Of a stretch of DNA of 64,000 bases, positions 53,117 to 62,416 are shown in pieces. The stretch is taken from the NCBI RefSeq assembly GCF_003025615.1, contig NZ_PYMJ01000025.1, positions 30,916-94,915 of the forward strand, written 5' to 3'. The notes beneath the pieces are model-generated. The model had not been told where the DNA came from. It was given only the letters and a program-made list of their open reading frames with translations, and did no database searches. The number at the start of each line of letters is the position of its first letter. Positions within the stretch are counted from its first letter, which is position 1. Source of the DNA: Photobacterium frigidiphilum. Its GTDB lineage: Bacteria; Pseudomonadota; Gammaproteobacteria; Enterobacterales; Vibrionaceae. Position numbers and translations under genes: made by a program.

Positions 53117-53776
53117 ATGACACAAGATGAAATGAAGAAAGCTGCTGGCTGGGCTGCACTGGAATACGTGACTAAAGGTAGCATTGTGGGTGTGGGTACA
53201 GGCTCAACTGTTAATCACTTCATCGATGCACTAGAAACACGTAAAGAAGAAATTAAAGGTGCTGTTTCAAGTTCTGTTGCTTCTACTGAACGTCTAGAAA
53301 AACTGGGCATTCCTGTATTTGAAGCAAACGAAGTCGCTGGGTTAGATATCTATGTCGATGGCGCTGATGAAATCAACGCTGAATACGACATGATCAAAGG
53401 TGGCGGTGCCGCTTTAACGCGTGAAAAAATCGTAGCAGCTATTTCTGACAAGTTCATTTGTATTGTTGATGACACCAAACAAGTTGATGTTTTAGGTCAG
53501 TTCCCATTACCGATTGAAGTCATCCCAATGGCACGTTCTTTCATCGGCCGTGAACTTGTTAAGCTTGGCGGTGATCCTGAATACCGTGAAGGTGTGGTTA
53601 CTGATAACGGCAATATCATCATTGATGTGCACAACATGGCTATCACTGATGCAAAAGACATGGAAAAGAAAATCAATGCCCTACCTGGCGTTGTAACTGT
53701 GGGGCTATTTGCTGCCCGTGGCGCTGACGTTCTATTGGTTGGTGCACCTGAAGGTGTAAGAAAATTCGAGAAATAA
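53117..53776 (+). CDS. rpiA: Ribose-5-phosphate isomerase A
   Basis: Interconverts ribose 5-phosphate and ribulose 5-phosphate. At 219 aa: VGVGTGSTVNHFID near residue 30, SSVASTERL, DIYVDGADEIN, and MIKGGGAALTREKIVA with the catalytic Glu/Lys region. The start is preceded by AGGAGAAAGGC. A strong terminator separates it from serA. rpiA next to serA is conserved from E. coli. Confidence 0.98.
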   Translation: MTQDEMKKAAGWAALEYVTKGSIVGVGTGSTVNHFIDALETRKEEIKGAVSSSVASTERLEKLGIPVFEANEVAGLDIYVDGADEINAEYDMIKGGGAALTREKIVAAISDKFICIVDDTKQVDVLGQFPLPIEVIPMARSFIGRELVKLGGDPEYREGVVTDNGNIIIDVHNMAITDAKDMEKKINALPGVVTVGLFAARGADVLLVGAPEGVRKFEK

Positions 53777-53811
53777 TTGCGCATAACTCAGCGCTAACGT
53801 TATTTCCTTAC

Positions 53812-53838
53812 AAAACGGCATAATATATGCCGTTTTTT
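53812..53838 (+). terminator. Rho-independent terminator after rpiA
   Basis: AAAACGGCAT and ATGCCGTTTT with a 6-base loop and a T run, 35 bases after the stop. Confidence 0.92.
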
Positions 53839-53943
53839 ATTATCTATTTCGTAATATTCTTACCCTTATTGCTTATTTTTTGATACTTTAATAAACAGTA
53901 TGTAGCACTTTTTTGAGTGTAAGCTCAAGCTACTGGTGTGCAG

Positions 53944-53985
53944 GAAAGGGATATCCGCAACCGCTATAAGCCACAACTCCCTTTC
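53944..53985 (+). other. Inverted repeat in the presumed serA leader
   Basis: GAAAGGGA and TCCCTTTC are perfect 8-bp arms 26 bases apart, ending about 52 bases before the serA start. There is no T run, so it is not an intrinsic terminator. It could be a leader structure or operator. Confidence 0.4.
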
Positions 53986-54037
53986 ACTTAATCAGTACGC
54001 TTTGATCCCTTACTCATGTTTTTAAGGAAGAGAACCA

Positions 54038-55267
54038 ATGGCTAAAGTTTCACTGGATAAAGAAAAGATTAAAGTTCTTTTATTAGAAGGCCTACACCCT
54101 TCTAGTTTAGAGATTTTACAGCAAGCCGGTTATACCAATATTGAGTACCATAAAGGCTCACTTGCAGGTGAAGAACTGCTTGAAGCAATCAAAGATGCAC
54201 ATTTCGTTGGTATTCGTTCCCGTACTCAGCTTACTGAAGAAGTCTTTAACGCTGCCAAAAAACTCACTGCTGTTGGTTGTTTCTGTATTGGTACAAACCA
54301 AGTTGACCTTACTGCTGCCAGTAAGCGTGGTATTCCTGTCTTTAATGCCCCCTTCTCCAATACACGAAGTGTTGCTGAGTTAGTACTTGGTGAAATACTT
54401 CTACTTGTGCGTGGTATTCCAGAGAAAAATGCCAAAGCACACCGTGGTGAATGGCAGAAATCAGCAGATAACTCTTTCGAAGCACGCGGCAAGCGTCTAG
54501 GTATCGTGGGTTATGGTCATATTGGTACTCAGTTGGGTATTTTGGCTGAAAACCTCGGTATGCGGGTGTACTACTACGATATTGAAAACAAGCTATCACT
54601 GGGAAATGCTACCCAAATTGGTACCATGTCTGAGCTACTGAATAAGTGTGATGTAATAAGCTTACATGTACCTGAAACACCTGATACACAAGATATGATG
54701 GGCGCAGAAGAATTTGCACGTATGAAGCCAGGTTCAATTTTCATTAACGCTGCCCGTGGTACGGTTGTTGATATTGATGCTTTATGTGGTGCACTAGAAA
54801 GTAAACACCTCGCAGGCGCGGCTATTGATGTATTCCCGACCGAGCCAAAAACCAATAGCGATCCATTTTATTCGCCACTAGCCCAATTCGATAATGTTCT
54901 GCTTACACCGCACATTGGTGGTTCAACACAAGAAGCACAAGAAAATATTGGTGTTGAAGTTGCAGGTAAGATTGTGAAGTACTCAGATAATGGTTCTACC
55001 TTGTCTGCTGTTGGCTTCCCTGAAGTATCATTACCTGAGCACCGTAATTGTTCTCGTTTATTACACATTCACGAAAACCGTCCGGGTATTTTGAACCAAA
55101 TAACGACTATTTTTGCATCTGAAGGAATCAACATTGCAGCTCAATACCTACAAACAGGTGCTGAGGTTGGTTATGTGGTTATTGATGTTGAAATTGAACG
55201 AGCAGAAGAAGCACTAGAAAAGTTAAAAGCGATCGAAGGGACTATTCGTGCACGTATTTTGCACTAG
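54038..55267 (+). CDS. serA: D-3-phosphoglycerate dehydrogenase
   Basis: First step of serine synthesis, oxidising 3-phosphoglycerate with NAD. At 409 aa: substrate domain, NAD-binding domain with LGIVGYGHIGTQLG near 155, catalytic Arg/Glu/His (NAARGTVVD, TPHIGGSTQEAQ), and a C-terminal ACT domain from about 335 (NRPGILNQITTIFASEGINI in pieces) for serine feedback. Short E. coli-type enzyme. AAGGAAGAG precedes the ATG. A terminator follows directly. Confidence 0.98.
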   Translation: MAKVSLDKEKIKVLLLEGLHPSSLEILQQAGYTNIEYHKGSLAGEELLEAIKDAHFVGIRSRTQLTEEVFNAAKKLTAVGCFCIGTNQVDLTAASKRGIPVFNAPFSNTRSVAELVLGEILLLVRGIPEKNAKAHRGEWQKSADNSFEARGKRLGIVGYGHIGTQLGILAENLGMRVYYYDIENKLSLGNATQIGTMSELLNKCDVISLHVPETPDTQDMMGAEEFARMKPGSIFINAARGTVVDIDALCGALESKHLAGAAIDVFPTEPKTNSDPFYSPLAQFDNVLLTPHIGGSTQEAQENIGVEVAGKIVKYSDNGSTLSAVGFPEVSLPEHRNCSRLLHIHENRPGILNQITTIFASEGINIAAQYLQTGAEVGYVVIDVEIERAEEALEKLKAIEGTIRARILH

Positions 55268-55321
55268 GTTCTGAGTAAATCGATATCTGCTGATATTCTA
55301 ATTTCAGAATAATCAGACACT

Positions 55322-55351
55322 AAAAAGGAGAACGTCGAGTTCTCCTTTTTA
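55322..55351 (+). terminator. Rho-independent terminator after serA
   Basis: AAAAAGGAGAAC, a short loop and GTTCTCCTTTTT, 55 bases after the stop. Confidence 0.92.
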
Positions 55352-55354
55352 TTT

Positions 55355-55516
55355 ATACCAATCTGGATAAGTAAATGGTCATAAATTTGCGCAAGAAAAA
55401 TCGGTAAGAACAAGGCAGAAATTGCAGTAACTAGTGGTTCTAATTATAAAATTTCTTACGCTGTTATTATCGATTTTAACTAGCAAGAATGAACAGGTAC
55501 TTATTTTGGTTGGTAT
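55355..55516. mobile_element. MITE-like palindromic intergenic element
   Basis: A 162-base element whose ends are imperfect inverted repeats: ATACCAATCTGGATAAGTAA at the left, and its near-complement ending TTGGTAT at the right (about 21 of 28 positions match). It is non-coding and lies between the serA terminator and the stop of the SIMPL gene. Ends of the form ATACCAA are familiar to me from small dispersed repeats in Vibrionaceae. No transposase is present, so mobility is inferred. Confidence 0.6.
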
Positions 55517-55522
55517 TATATA

Positions 55523-56224
55523 TTACTCTTCTAGCCTAAAGACCACTTCAACACGATCTCGAATAGTTATCTGAGAATCTTGATAAGATGCTTCAGTATT
55601 CGCCCCAGAATCCATCGCCATTGCACGCATCATCACAGGGCGTACCATTGATGGCTGATAGCTAATTTTCCATACCCCATCAATTTTTTCACCAAAGCCC
55701 GCAGCTAAGGATTTTGCTTTTGCTTGCGCATCTTTAATTGCCGCAAGGCGTGCTTGTTCAGCAAATTCAGCTTCATTACTCACTTTAAGCTGAATATTAT
55801 TGATCCCATTAATACCATCACCTAATGCACCGTCTAGATAAGTATTAAGACTTTCTAACTTTTTCACTGTCACAGTTACATGGCGGCTAGCACGGTAGCC
55901 CGTTAATTCAGGCTTTTGATCTTTCGGGTAATGATATTGTGGGTTAAGACGAATGTTAGCACTTTCAATATCACTACGCTCTACACCCGCTTTCTTTAAG
56001 CGATCATTAAATGCTGTTACCGCTTTATCTACCGCTTGTTTAGCTTCTTTGGCGGTTGGACGAGTTTCTGTTACTTCAACAGAAAACACAGCCATATCAG
56101 GTTGAGCAATCACTTCGCCCACGCCTGTTGTTTCAAGGTGTGGAAAACTGACATCAGCAGCCATCGCGCCTGCAGAAATCAATGAACTCGTGCCTAAAAC
56201 AACTGCCAGTAAATGCTTCTTCAT
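55523..56224 (-). CDS. SIMPL domain-containing protein (YggE family)
   Basis: Exported protein (233 aa) with a signal peptide cut after AGAMA (about residue 22) and one SIMPL (DUF541) domain. That domain shows PHLETTGVGEVIAQPDMAVFSVEV in pieces, ARLAAIKDAQAKAKSLAAGFG and a C-terminal VEVVFRLE strand. E. coli YggE reduces oxidative stress by an unclear mechanism. In E. coli yggE, argO and argP are neighbours, as here, which supports the call. Confidence 0.93.
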   Translation of the reverse strand: MKKHLLAVVLGTSSLISAGAMAADVSFPHLETTGVGEVIAQPDMAVFSVEVTETRPTAKEAKQAVDKAVTAFNDRLKKAGVERSDIESANIRLNPQYHYPKDQKPELTGYRASRHVTVTVKKLESLNTYLDGALGDGINGINNIQLKVSNEAEFAEQARLAAIKDAQAKAKSLAAGFGEKIDGVWKISYQPSMVRPVMMRAMAMDSGANTEASYQDSQITIRDRVEVVFRLEE

Positions 56225-56433
56225 TCTAATTTCCTATTGATTAATTTACGTTTCAATTATTTGTTCTTGTGTATTCGACAACAAGATAGCTAAAAAAATC
56301 CCGACAGATCCTATTTTATGTACATTGTTTTATTTGTAAATTAGTGTCAATACAATCGCTTAAAAATAGAGATAACTAATAGACTGACTTTTAATCGCTA
56401 AGTAGCCCACCATACCTCTCGATTAATAAGCCA

Positions 56434-57330
56434 CTATTGCGGTAAAACTTGTCGAGCATACTGAATTAAACGTTCCGATAACTCGGTTAACACACCGCTT
56501 TCTAATGCCCAATGATGCCAATACAAGTCACGAACCAAAGAAAGCTCAGGGGTAACATTAACGAGATCTCCGCGATCAAGCTCTCTCTGGATCTGCACTT
56601 CAGGGATCAAGCAATATGCGATCCCTTCAGTGGCGATCCGCACAAATGCTTCAGAGGATCTTACCGTGTGTTTCATCACGCTACCGATAGGTAAATGAAA
56701 ATATTGCTGCACAAACACTTCATGCATATCATCATGATGATCAAACACAACCCCTGGGGCTGATATTAAGTTAGTCTGGGTAACACCATTCGAAAAATAT
56801 TTTTGCTGAAAATCTGGGCTTGCGACACATAAGTAATTCATTCGTCCAAGATAATCAGCCACACATCCAGGTATTACCCCTGCCTCCATACTGATCGCCC
56901 CTACAACCTCCCCACTACGCAATTTATCTAAGGTGCGAGCTTCATCTTCGACCAATAAGTTCAGCTCGATAAACCGCGATTTTAATAGTGGGCTTAATGC
57001 CGGCAATAACCATGTTGCCAAACTATCGGCATTTGTCGCCAATGCGACCGATAGTGGTTGGCTAATGTCATCTGGCGTGATTTCTGGCAAAACTTCTTGT
57101 TCTAATAACCTAACCCGACGATATAATCCCAATAGCTTCTGCCCTGCCGCCGTCGGTCTTGGTGGTTGCTCTCTGACTAACAAAGGTTGTGCCATCAGCT
57201 TCTCAAGTTGCTTAATCCGCTGAGACACTGCCGATTGGGTAATACATAACTTCTCTGCTGCTCGTTCAAAGCCACGCTGGGCGATCACGGCATCCAATGC
57301 AGCTACCCAACGATAATCGATTCCTCGCAT
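56434..57330 (-). CDS. argP: LysR-family regulator ArgP (IciA)
   Basis: Activates argO in response to arginine and lysine. At 298 aa it has an N-terminal winged helix (DYRWVAALDAVIAQRGFERAAEKLCITQSAVSQRIKQLE in pieces) nearly identical in layout to E. coli ArgP. The effector domain follows, with VALATNADSLATWLLPALSP and SSEAFVRIATEGIAYCLIP. The ATG at 57330 (MRGIDYRW) has GGAG 8 bases upstream. It is divergent from argO across about 160 bases that must hold the ArgP site. Confidence 0.93.
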   Translation of the reverse strand: MRGIDYRWVAALDAVIAQRGFERAAEKLCITQSAVSQRIKQLEKLMAQPLLVREQPPRPTAAGQKLLGLYRRVRLLEQEVLPEITPDDISQPLSVALATNADSLATWLLPALSPLLKSRFIELNLLVEDEARTLDKLRSGEVVGAISMEAGVIPGCVADYLGRMNYLCVASPDFQQKYFSNGVTQTNLISAPGVVFDHHDDMHEVFVQQYFHLPIGSVMKHTVRSSEAFVRIATEGIAYCLIPEVQIQRELDRGDLVNVTPELSLVRDLYWHHWALESGVLTELSERLIQYARQVLPQ

Positions 57331-57489
57331 AGCCATCGCTCCTTTTTTAATATCATAACTCACATCAAAACTATTATATTAGAAATTCTAATAATCCATA
57401 AGTTTTATTAGCTGTACTTAACATAAAGCGAGAGAGTAAACTTTCACCATCAAATATTGCTCAACAATACAATTTAAAGGCAACCTAAT

Positions 57490-58125
57490 ATGAGTATTTG
57501 GGTTTTATTACAAGGCTTTGGGTTAGGCGCAAGCATGATCATTCCAATCGGCGCACAGAATGCCTATGTACTAAATCAAGGTATTAAGCGTAATCATCAT
57601 TTAACAACAGCGACAATTTGCAGTGTGTGTGATGTGCTATTTATTAGCTTAGGGATATTTGGCGGTGGTGCACTGTTAGCAAGTAATGAAATATTACTTT
57701 TTACTGTAACCATTGGCGGTATTTTGTTTTTACTCTTTTATGGCTGCATGTCTTTAAAAAGTGCACGACAAAATACACAACCAGAACAACAACACACGCA
57801 AACAATTCCCCATGGTCGCCGTGCCGTTATTCTTGGCGCATTAGCCGTTACGGTATTAAACCCACATTTATATTTAGATACTGTTGTTATTCTGGGTTCT
57901 ATTGGCGGGCAGTTCGAAGGCAGTGATCGTATCGCGTTTGCAGTTGGTACTATATTAGCGTCTTTCGTATGGTTTTATAGCTTATCCGTGGGTGCTGCAA
58001 AATTAGCCCCGACACTGTCAAAACCAAAGGTAAAAGCAGGTATTGATGTTGCAGTTGCAGCCATGATGTTTTTCATCGCAGGGCACTTGATTACAGAATT
58101 ATGGAGTAACTATGTCATTAAGTAA
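57490..58125 (+). CDS. argO: Arginine exporter ArgO (LysE family)
   Basis: Inner-membrane exporter of arginine (and canavanine). At 211 aa it has about six transmembrane helices. The LysE-family opening is GFGLGASMIIPIGAQNAYVLNQGIKR in pieces. The motif NPHLYLDTVVILGSIG is near residue 122. It is transcribed divergently from its activator argP. Its 3' end overlaps the next gene by 14 bases. Confidence 0.94.
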   Translation: MSIWVLLQGFGLGASMIIPIGAQNAYVLNQGIKRNHHLTTATICSVCDVLFISLGIFGGGALLASNEILLFTVTIGGILFLLFYGCMSLKSARQNTQPEQQHTQTIPHGRRAVILGALAVTVLNPHLYLDTVVILGSIGGQFEGSDRIAFAVGTILASFVWFYSLSVGAAKLAPTLSKPKVKAGIDVAVAAMMFFIAGHLITELWSNYVIK

Positions 58126-58642
58126 TGAGCTAGTAGAAGCTAGTTCACCAAATAAAATAGATCAAATTTATCAAATAAATATCGATTTGTTCACGCAAGC
58201 TGGTGTGCACTATCAAGCATGGCAACACGAACCGATTCTGGACTTCGATACCGATCAGCGTATCAGTGATGAACTAGGTATCACCGCCGCCCCCACAAAA
58301 AGTTTATTCATGAAACTAAAAGGCGGTGGTCATTGTTTGTTGTTGACCCATCGCGACAACCGTCTTGACAGTAAACTGGTGAAATCATTAGTGGGCAAGC
58401 GCGTATCAATATGTAGCAATGAAGAAATGATTGCCGCGATTGGCTGTGAACCCGGTGCGGTATGTCCATTTGGATTACCTAACCATGTAACTTTATTAAT
58501 TGATCCCGTTATTTATAGTTACCCAGAGCTAATGTTTACACCCGGTAAACCGGAAGTGACCTTTGCCTTTGCCAGCAATCAACTGGACAGTTTATTAGCA
58601 CGGCTAACCAATCAAATCATTCATTTACCGGTGCAGCAATAA
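58112..58642 (+). CDS. Aminoacyl-tRNA editing domain protein (ProXp-ala/YbaK family)
   Basis: 176-aa single-domain protein of the YbaK/prolyl-tRNA-synthetase-associated family. Matches include TAAPTKSLFMKLKGGGHCLLL, HRDNRLDSKLVKSLVGKRVS and the loop GCEPGAVCPFGLPNHVTLLID in pieces. These are the features of ProXp-ala-like proteins, which deacylate Ala-tRNA(Pro). It is distinct from the YbaK-type gene at 43297. Its ATG overlaps argO by 14 bases, so the two are co-translated; why an editing enzyme is coupled to an arginine exporter is not obvious. Confidence 0.82.
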   Translation: MSLSNELVEASSPNKIDQIYQINIDLFTQAGVHYQAWQHEPILDFDTDQRISDELGITAAPTKSLFMKLKGGGHCLLLTHRDNRLDSKLVKSLVGKRVSICSNEEMIAAIGCEPGAVCPFGLPNHVTLLIDPVIYSYPELMFTPGKPEVTFAFASNQLDSLLARLTNQIIHLPVQQ

Positions 58643-58668
58643 TTATCAATGAAGAGAAGACAGACATA

Positions 58669-58697
58669 AAAAATGGAGCCATTCGGCTCCATTTTTC
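58669..58697. terminator. Bidirectional terminator between the editing gene and mscS
   Basis: AAAAATGGAGCC, ATTC, GGCTCCATTTTT: an 11-12 bp stem between convergent genes with T runs on both strands. Confidence 0.92.
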
Positions 58698-58713
58698 TTT
58701 ATTCTAAACTAGA

Positions 58714-59598
58714 TTAGCTCTCCAGCTTATTTAAATGTACATCCATTTGTGGGAATGGAATACCGATGTCTTCTTTATCAAGCTCTTCTTTAATTGCTTG
58801 AAGAAGATCAAAATATACCGCCCAGTAATCACCTGTTTCAACCCATGGGCGAACCACAAAGTTCACTGATGAATCAGCTAATGCGACAACACCAATAGTC
58901 GGAGCTGGATCTTTTAATACACGGGGATCTGCTTCAACAACACGCGTTAACACTTCTTTCGTTTTCTTCAAATCAGCGTTATAAGAAACACCAATCACGT
59001 AATCAATACGACGAGTATCATGACGAGAGTAGTTAGTAATTGCACTACTAATAACGGCACCGTTTGGTACAACAACCATTTTATTGTCAGGTGTTGTTAA
59101 GATAGTTTGGAAAATCTGGATTGATTCAACCGAACCTGCCACACCACCAATTTCTACATAGTCACCAGACTTAAATGGACGGAAGGCAACGATCAATACG
59201 CCAGCAGCAAAGTTAGATAACGAGCCTTGCAGCGCTAAACCAATCGCTAAACCGGCGGCACCAATTACCGCAACCACAGAAGCCGTTTGAATACCTAAAC
59301 GACCTAAAGCGGCAATAAGAACAATGACGAATAACAAGTAACGAACCAACGAGTGTAAGAACTCAACAACGGCTTCATCCATGTCTTTTTTACGCAGCAC
59401 TTTCGCAACGCCATTGGCAATGGTTTTTACAATGATATTACCAATAAATAAAATCAATACTGCCGAAACAAGATTCACGGCATATTGCAGTAATAATTCT
59501 TGGTTATCTGCCACCCAATTACCAGCACTTAACACTGTCGCTGTTAATTCATTATCTGTAATTGTATCAACAACTTTATCAGTAACGCTCTCTGTCAT
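58714..59598 (-). CDS. mscS: Small-conductance mechanosensitive channel MscS
   Basis: Heptameric inner-membrane channel that opens on hypo-osmotic shock. At 294 aa it has three transmembrane helices (about 36-60, 78-100, 105-130). TM3 has the Gly/Ala-packed pore AVIGAAGLAIGLALQGSLSNFAAG in pieces. A beta domain (VEIGGVAGSVESI, VVVPNGAVISSAITNYS) and an alpha/beta vestibule follow. It lies downstream of fba, like E. coli mscS, but is separated by a terminator. Confidence 0.96.
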   Translation of the reverse strand: MTESVTDKVVDTITDNELTATVLSAGNWVADNQELLLQYAVNLVSAVLILFIGNIIVKTIANGVAKVLRKKDMDEAVVEFLHSLVRYLLFVIVLIAALGRLGIQTASVVAVIGAAGLAIGLALQGSLSNFAAGVLIVAFRPFKSGDYVEIGGVAGSVESIQIFQTILTTPDNKMVVVPNGAVISSAITNYSRHDTRRIDYVIGVSYNADLKKTKEVLTRVVEADPRVLKDPAPTIGVVALADSSVNFVVRPWVETGDYWAVYFDLLQAIKEELDKEDIGIPFPQMDVHLNKLES

Positions 59599-59947
59599 TA
59601 TAAGTATCTCTAATTATTAGTCCCGTAACCACCAACTATTATTTTTACGCAATGTATTATCATACAAGATGCGTAGAAGAGGCATAATCTAGGGTTAAAC
59701 TTACCTATTAATATAACAGCGTTTTTATAATTTACTGCCAAAGATTAACTAAAGTCAGAATTATTAAGCAATTTATTGCTATTAGGGTAATAAAAAAATA
59801 CCTAACAAAAATAAATAATCATAAATAAAACCGAATAAAGAATATCTAAAGATCTAATACCTTGTTACAGAACAAAAAAAGCCCGCTAAATGCGGGCTTT
59901 AATAATCTCAATGTCCAACGCCTAAGCGTGGATTATTCTGTAATAAA
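59599..59947. other. Intergenic region fba/mscS
   Basis: About 350 very AT-rich bases. The right end holds the fba terminator (59874-59900); the rest presumably holds the mscS promoter. No gene seen. Confidence 0.6.
59874..59900 (-). terminator. Rho-independent terminator after fba
   Basis: On the minus strand AAAGCCCGC, ATTTA, GCGGGCTTT plus seven T, 48 bases after the stop. Confidence 0.93.
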
Positions 59948-61024
<1,077 letters not shown>

Positions 61025-61076
61025 AACAATTAGTCCTATTAACTTACGTAGTCGGTGTTAAATATTAAACGAAATT

Positions 61077-61092
61077 TTGCAAACGTTTGCTT
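61077..61092. promoter_or_regulatory. LacI/PurR-family operator-like palindrome upstream of fba
   Basis: TTGCAAACGTTTGCTT contains the perfect palindrome GCAAACGTTTGC, the core of PurR boxes. It lies 53 bases before the fba start. PurR, CytR and related LacI-family proteins bind such sequences; which one acts here is not known. Confidence 0.55.
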
Positions 61093-61134
61093 CTGGTCAG
61101 CATTCTATAAAAAGTTGATCAGATTCACAAACAT

Positions 61135-61161
61135 TAAAAGAAGGGAGCATTCACTCCCTTC
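61135..61161 (-). terminator. Rho-independent terminator after pgk
   Basis: On the minus strand GAAGGGAG, TGAATG, CTCCCTTC and TTTT, close to the pgk stop. It would reduce read-through into fba. Confidence 0.8.
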
Positions 61162-61169
61162 CTATTTAA

Positions 61170-62333
61170 TTATGCTTTTGCACGTTCTTCTAGCATAGCT
61201 ACTGCAGGTAATACTTTACCTTCAACGAACTCAAGGAACGCGCCGCCGCCAGTAGAGATGTAAGAAACGTCAGCCTTGATACCGAACTTGTCGATAGCCG
61301 CTAATGTGTCACCGCCGCCAGCAACAGAGAAACCTTCAGAATCGGCGATTGCTTTAGAAATACCAGCAGTACCCGCTTCAAAGTTTTTGAATTCAAATAC
61401 GCCAACAGGGCCATTCCAAAGAATTGTTTTTGCATTCTTGATGATTTCAGCAAGAACGGCTGTTGAATCAGGACCAAGATCGAAGATCATGTCGTCATCT
61501 TGAACTTCAGAAACGTGCTTAATTACCGCTTCTGCGTTCTCGTCAAATGCTTTTGCACACGCAACATCAGTCGCAACAGGAATTGCACACTCAACCATCA
61601 ATTTTTTAGCCGTTTCTACTAAATCTGCTTCGTATAGAGACTTACCTACATTATGGCCTTCAGCTGCGATGAATGTGTTCGCGATACCACCACCAACAAC
61701 AAGTTGGTCAGCAATTTTAGATAGCGACTCTAGAACCGTTAGCTTAGTTGATACTTTAGAACCACCAACGATTGCAACAAGTGGACGAGCAGGATTGTCC
61801 ATTGCTTTACCAAGTGCTTCAAGTTCAGCAGCTAGTAGAGGACCAGCACACGCGATAGGTGCGTTCATGCCAACACCGTGAGTCGATGCTTGTGCACGGT
61901 GAGCTGTACCGAATGCGTCCATCACGAAGATGTCACATAATGCAGCGTATTTCTTAGAAAGCTCTTCTTCGTTCTTCTTTTCGCCTTTGTTAAAGCGAAC
62001 GTTTTCAAGAACAACTAGCTCACCAGCGTTTAATTCAAGACCATCTAGGTAATCTTTCGCTAGTTTAACGTCACAATCTAGTGCGTCATTTAAGTAGTTA
62101 ACTACAGGCGCTAGAGAGAACTCTTCGTTGTATTCGCCTTCCGTTGGACGACCAAGGTGAGAAGTAACCATTACTTTCGCGCCAGCTTCTAAGCAAAGCT
62201 TAATCGTTGGTAGAGATGCAAGGATACGTGCATCAGAAGTTACTTTACCTTCTTTAACTGGTACGTTTAGATCTGCACGAATAAATACGCGCTTACCAGC
62301 AAGTTCCAGGTCAGTCATCTTGATTACAGACAT
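61170..62333 (-). CDS. pgk: Phosphoglycerate kinase
   Basis: Transfers phosphate from 1,3-bisphosphoglycerate to ADP. At 387 aa: substrate region RVFIRADLNVPVKEGKVTSD in pieces, TSHLGRP, ENVRFNKGEKKN, then the ATP domain with AIVGGSKVSTK and GGGDTLAAIDKFG. The ATG at 62333 (MSVIKMTDLEL) has AGAGGA upstream; a longer frame is ignored. It follows epd by 83 bases. Confidence 0.98.
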   Translation of the reverse strand: MSVIKMTDLELAGKRVFIRADLNVPVKEGKVTSDARILASLPTIKLCLEAGAKVMVTSHLGRPTEGEYNEEFSLAPVVNYLNDALDCDVKLAKDYLDGLELNAGELVVLENVRFNKGEKKNEEELSKKYAALCDIFVMDAFGTAHRAQASTHGVGMNAPIACAGPLLAAELEALGKAMDNPARPLVAIVGGSKVSTKLTVLESLSKIADQLVVGGGIANTFIAAEGHNVGKSLYEADLVETAKKLMVECAIPVATDVACAKAFDENAEAVIKHVSEVQDDDMIFDLGPDSTAVLAEIIKNAKTILWNGPVGVFEFKNFEAGTAGISKAIADSEGFSVAGGGDTLAAIDKFGIKADVSYISTGGGAFLEFVEGKVLPAVAMLEERAKA

Positions 62334-62416
62334 TGTTCGTCCTCTCAACAGTGTTAAAAATAAAAATTAAAGTTTGTACGAACCCAGCACGCTTGGTGCT
62401 AAGCCCTAATAATTCT

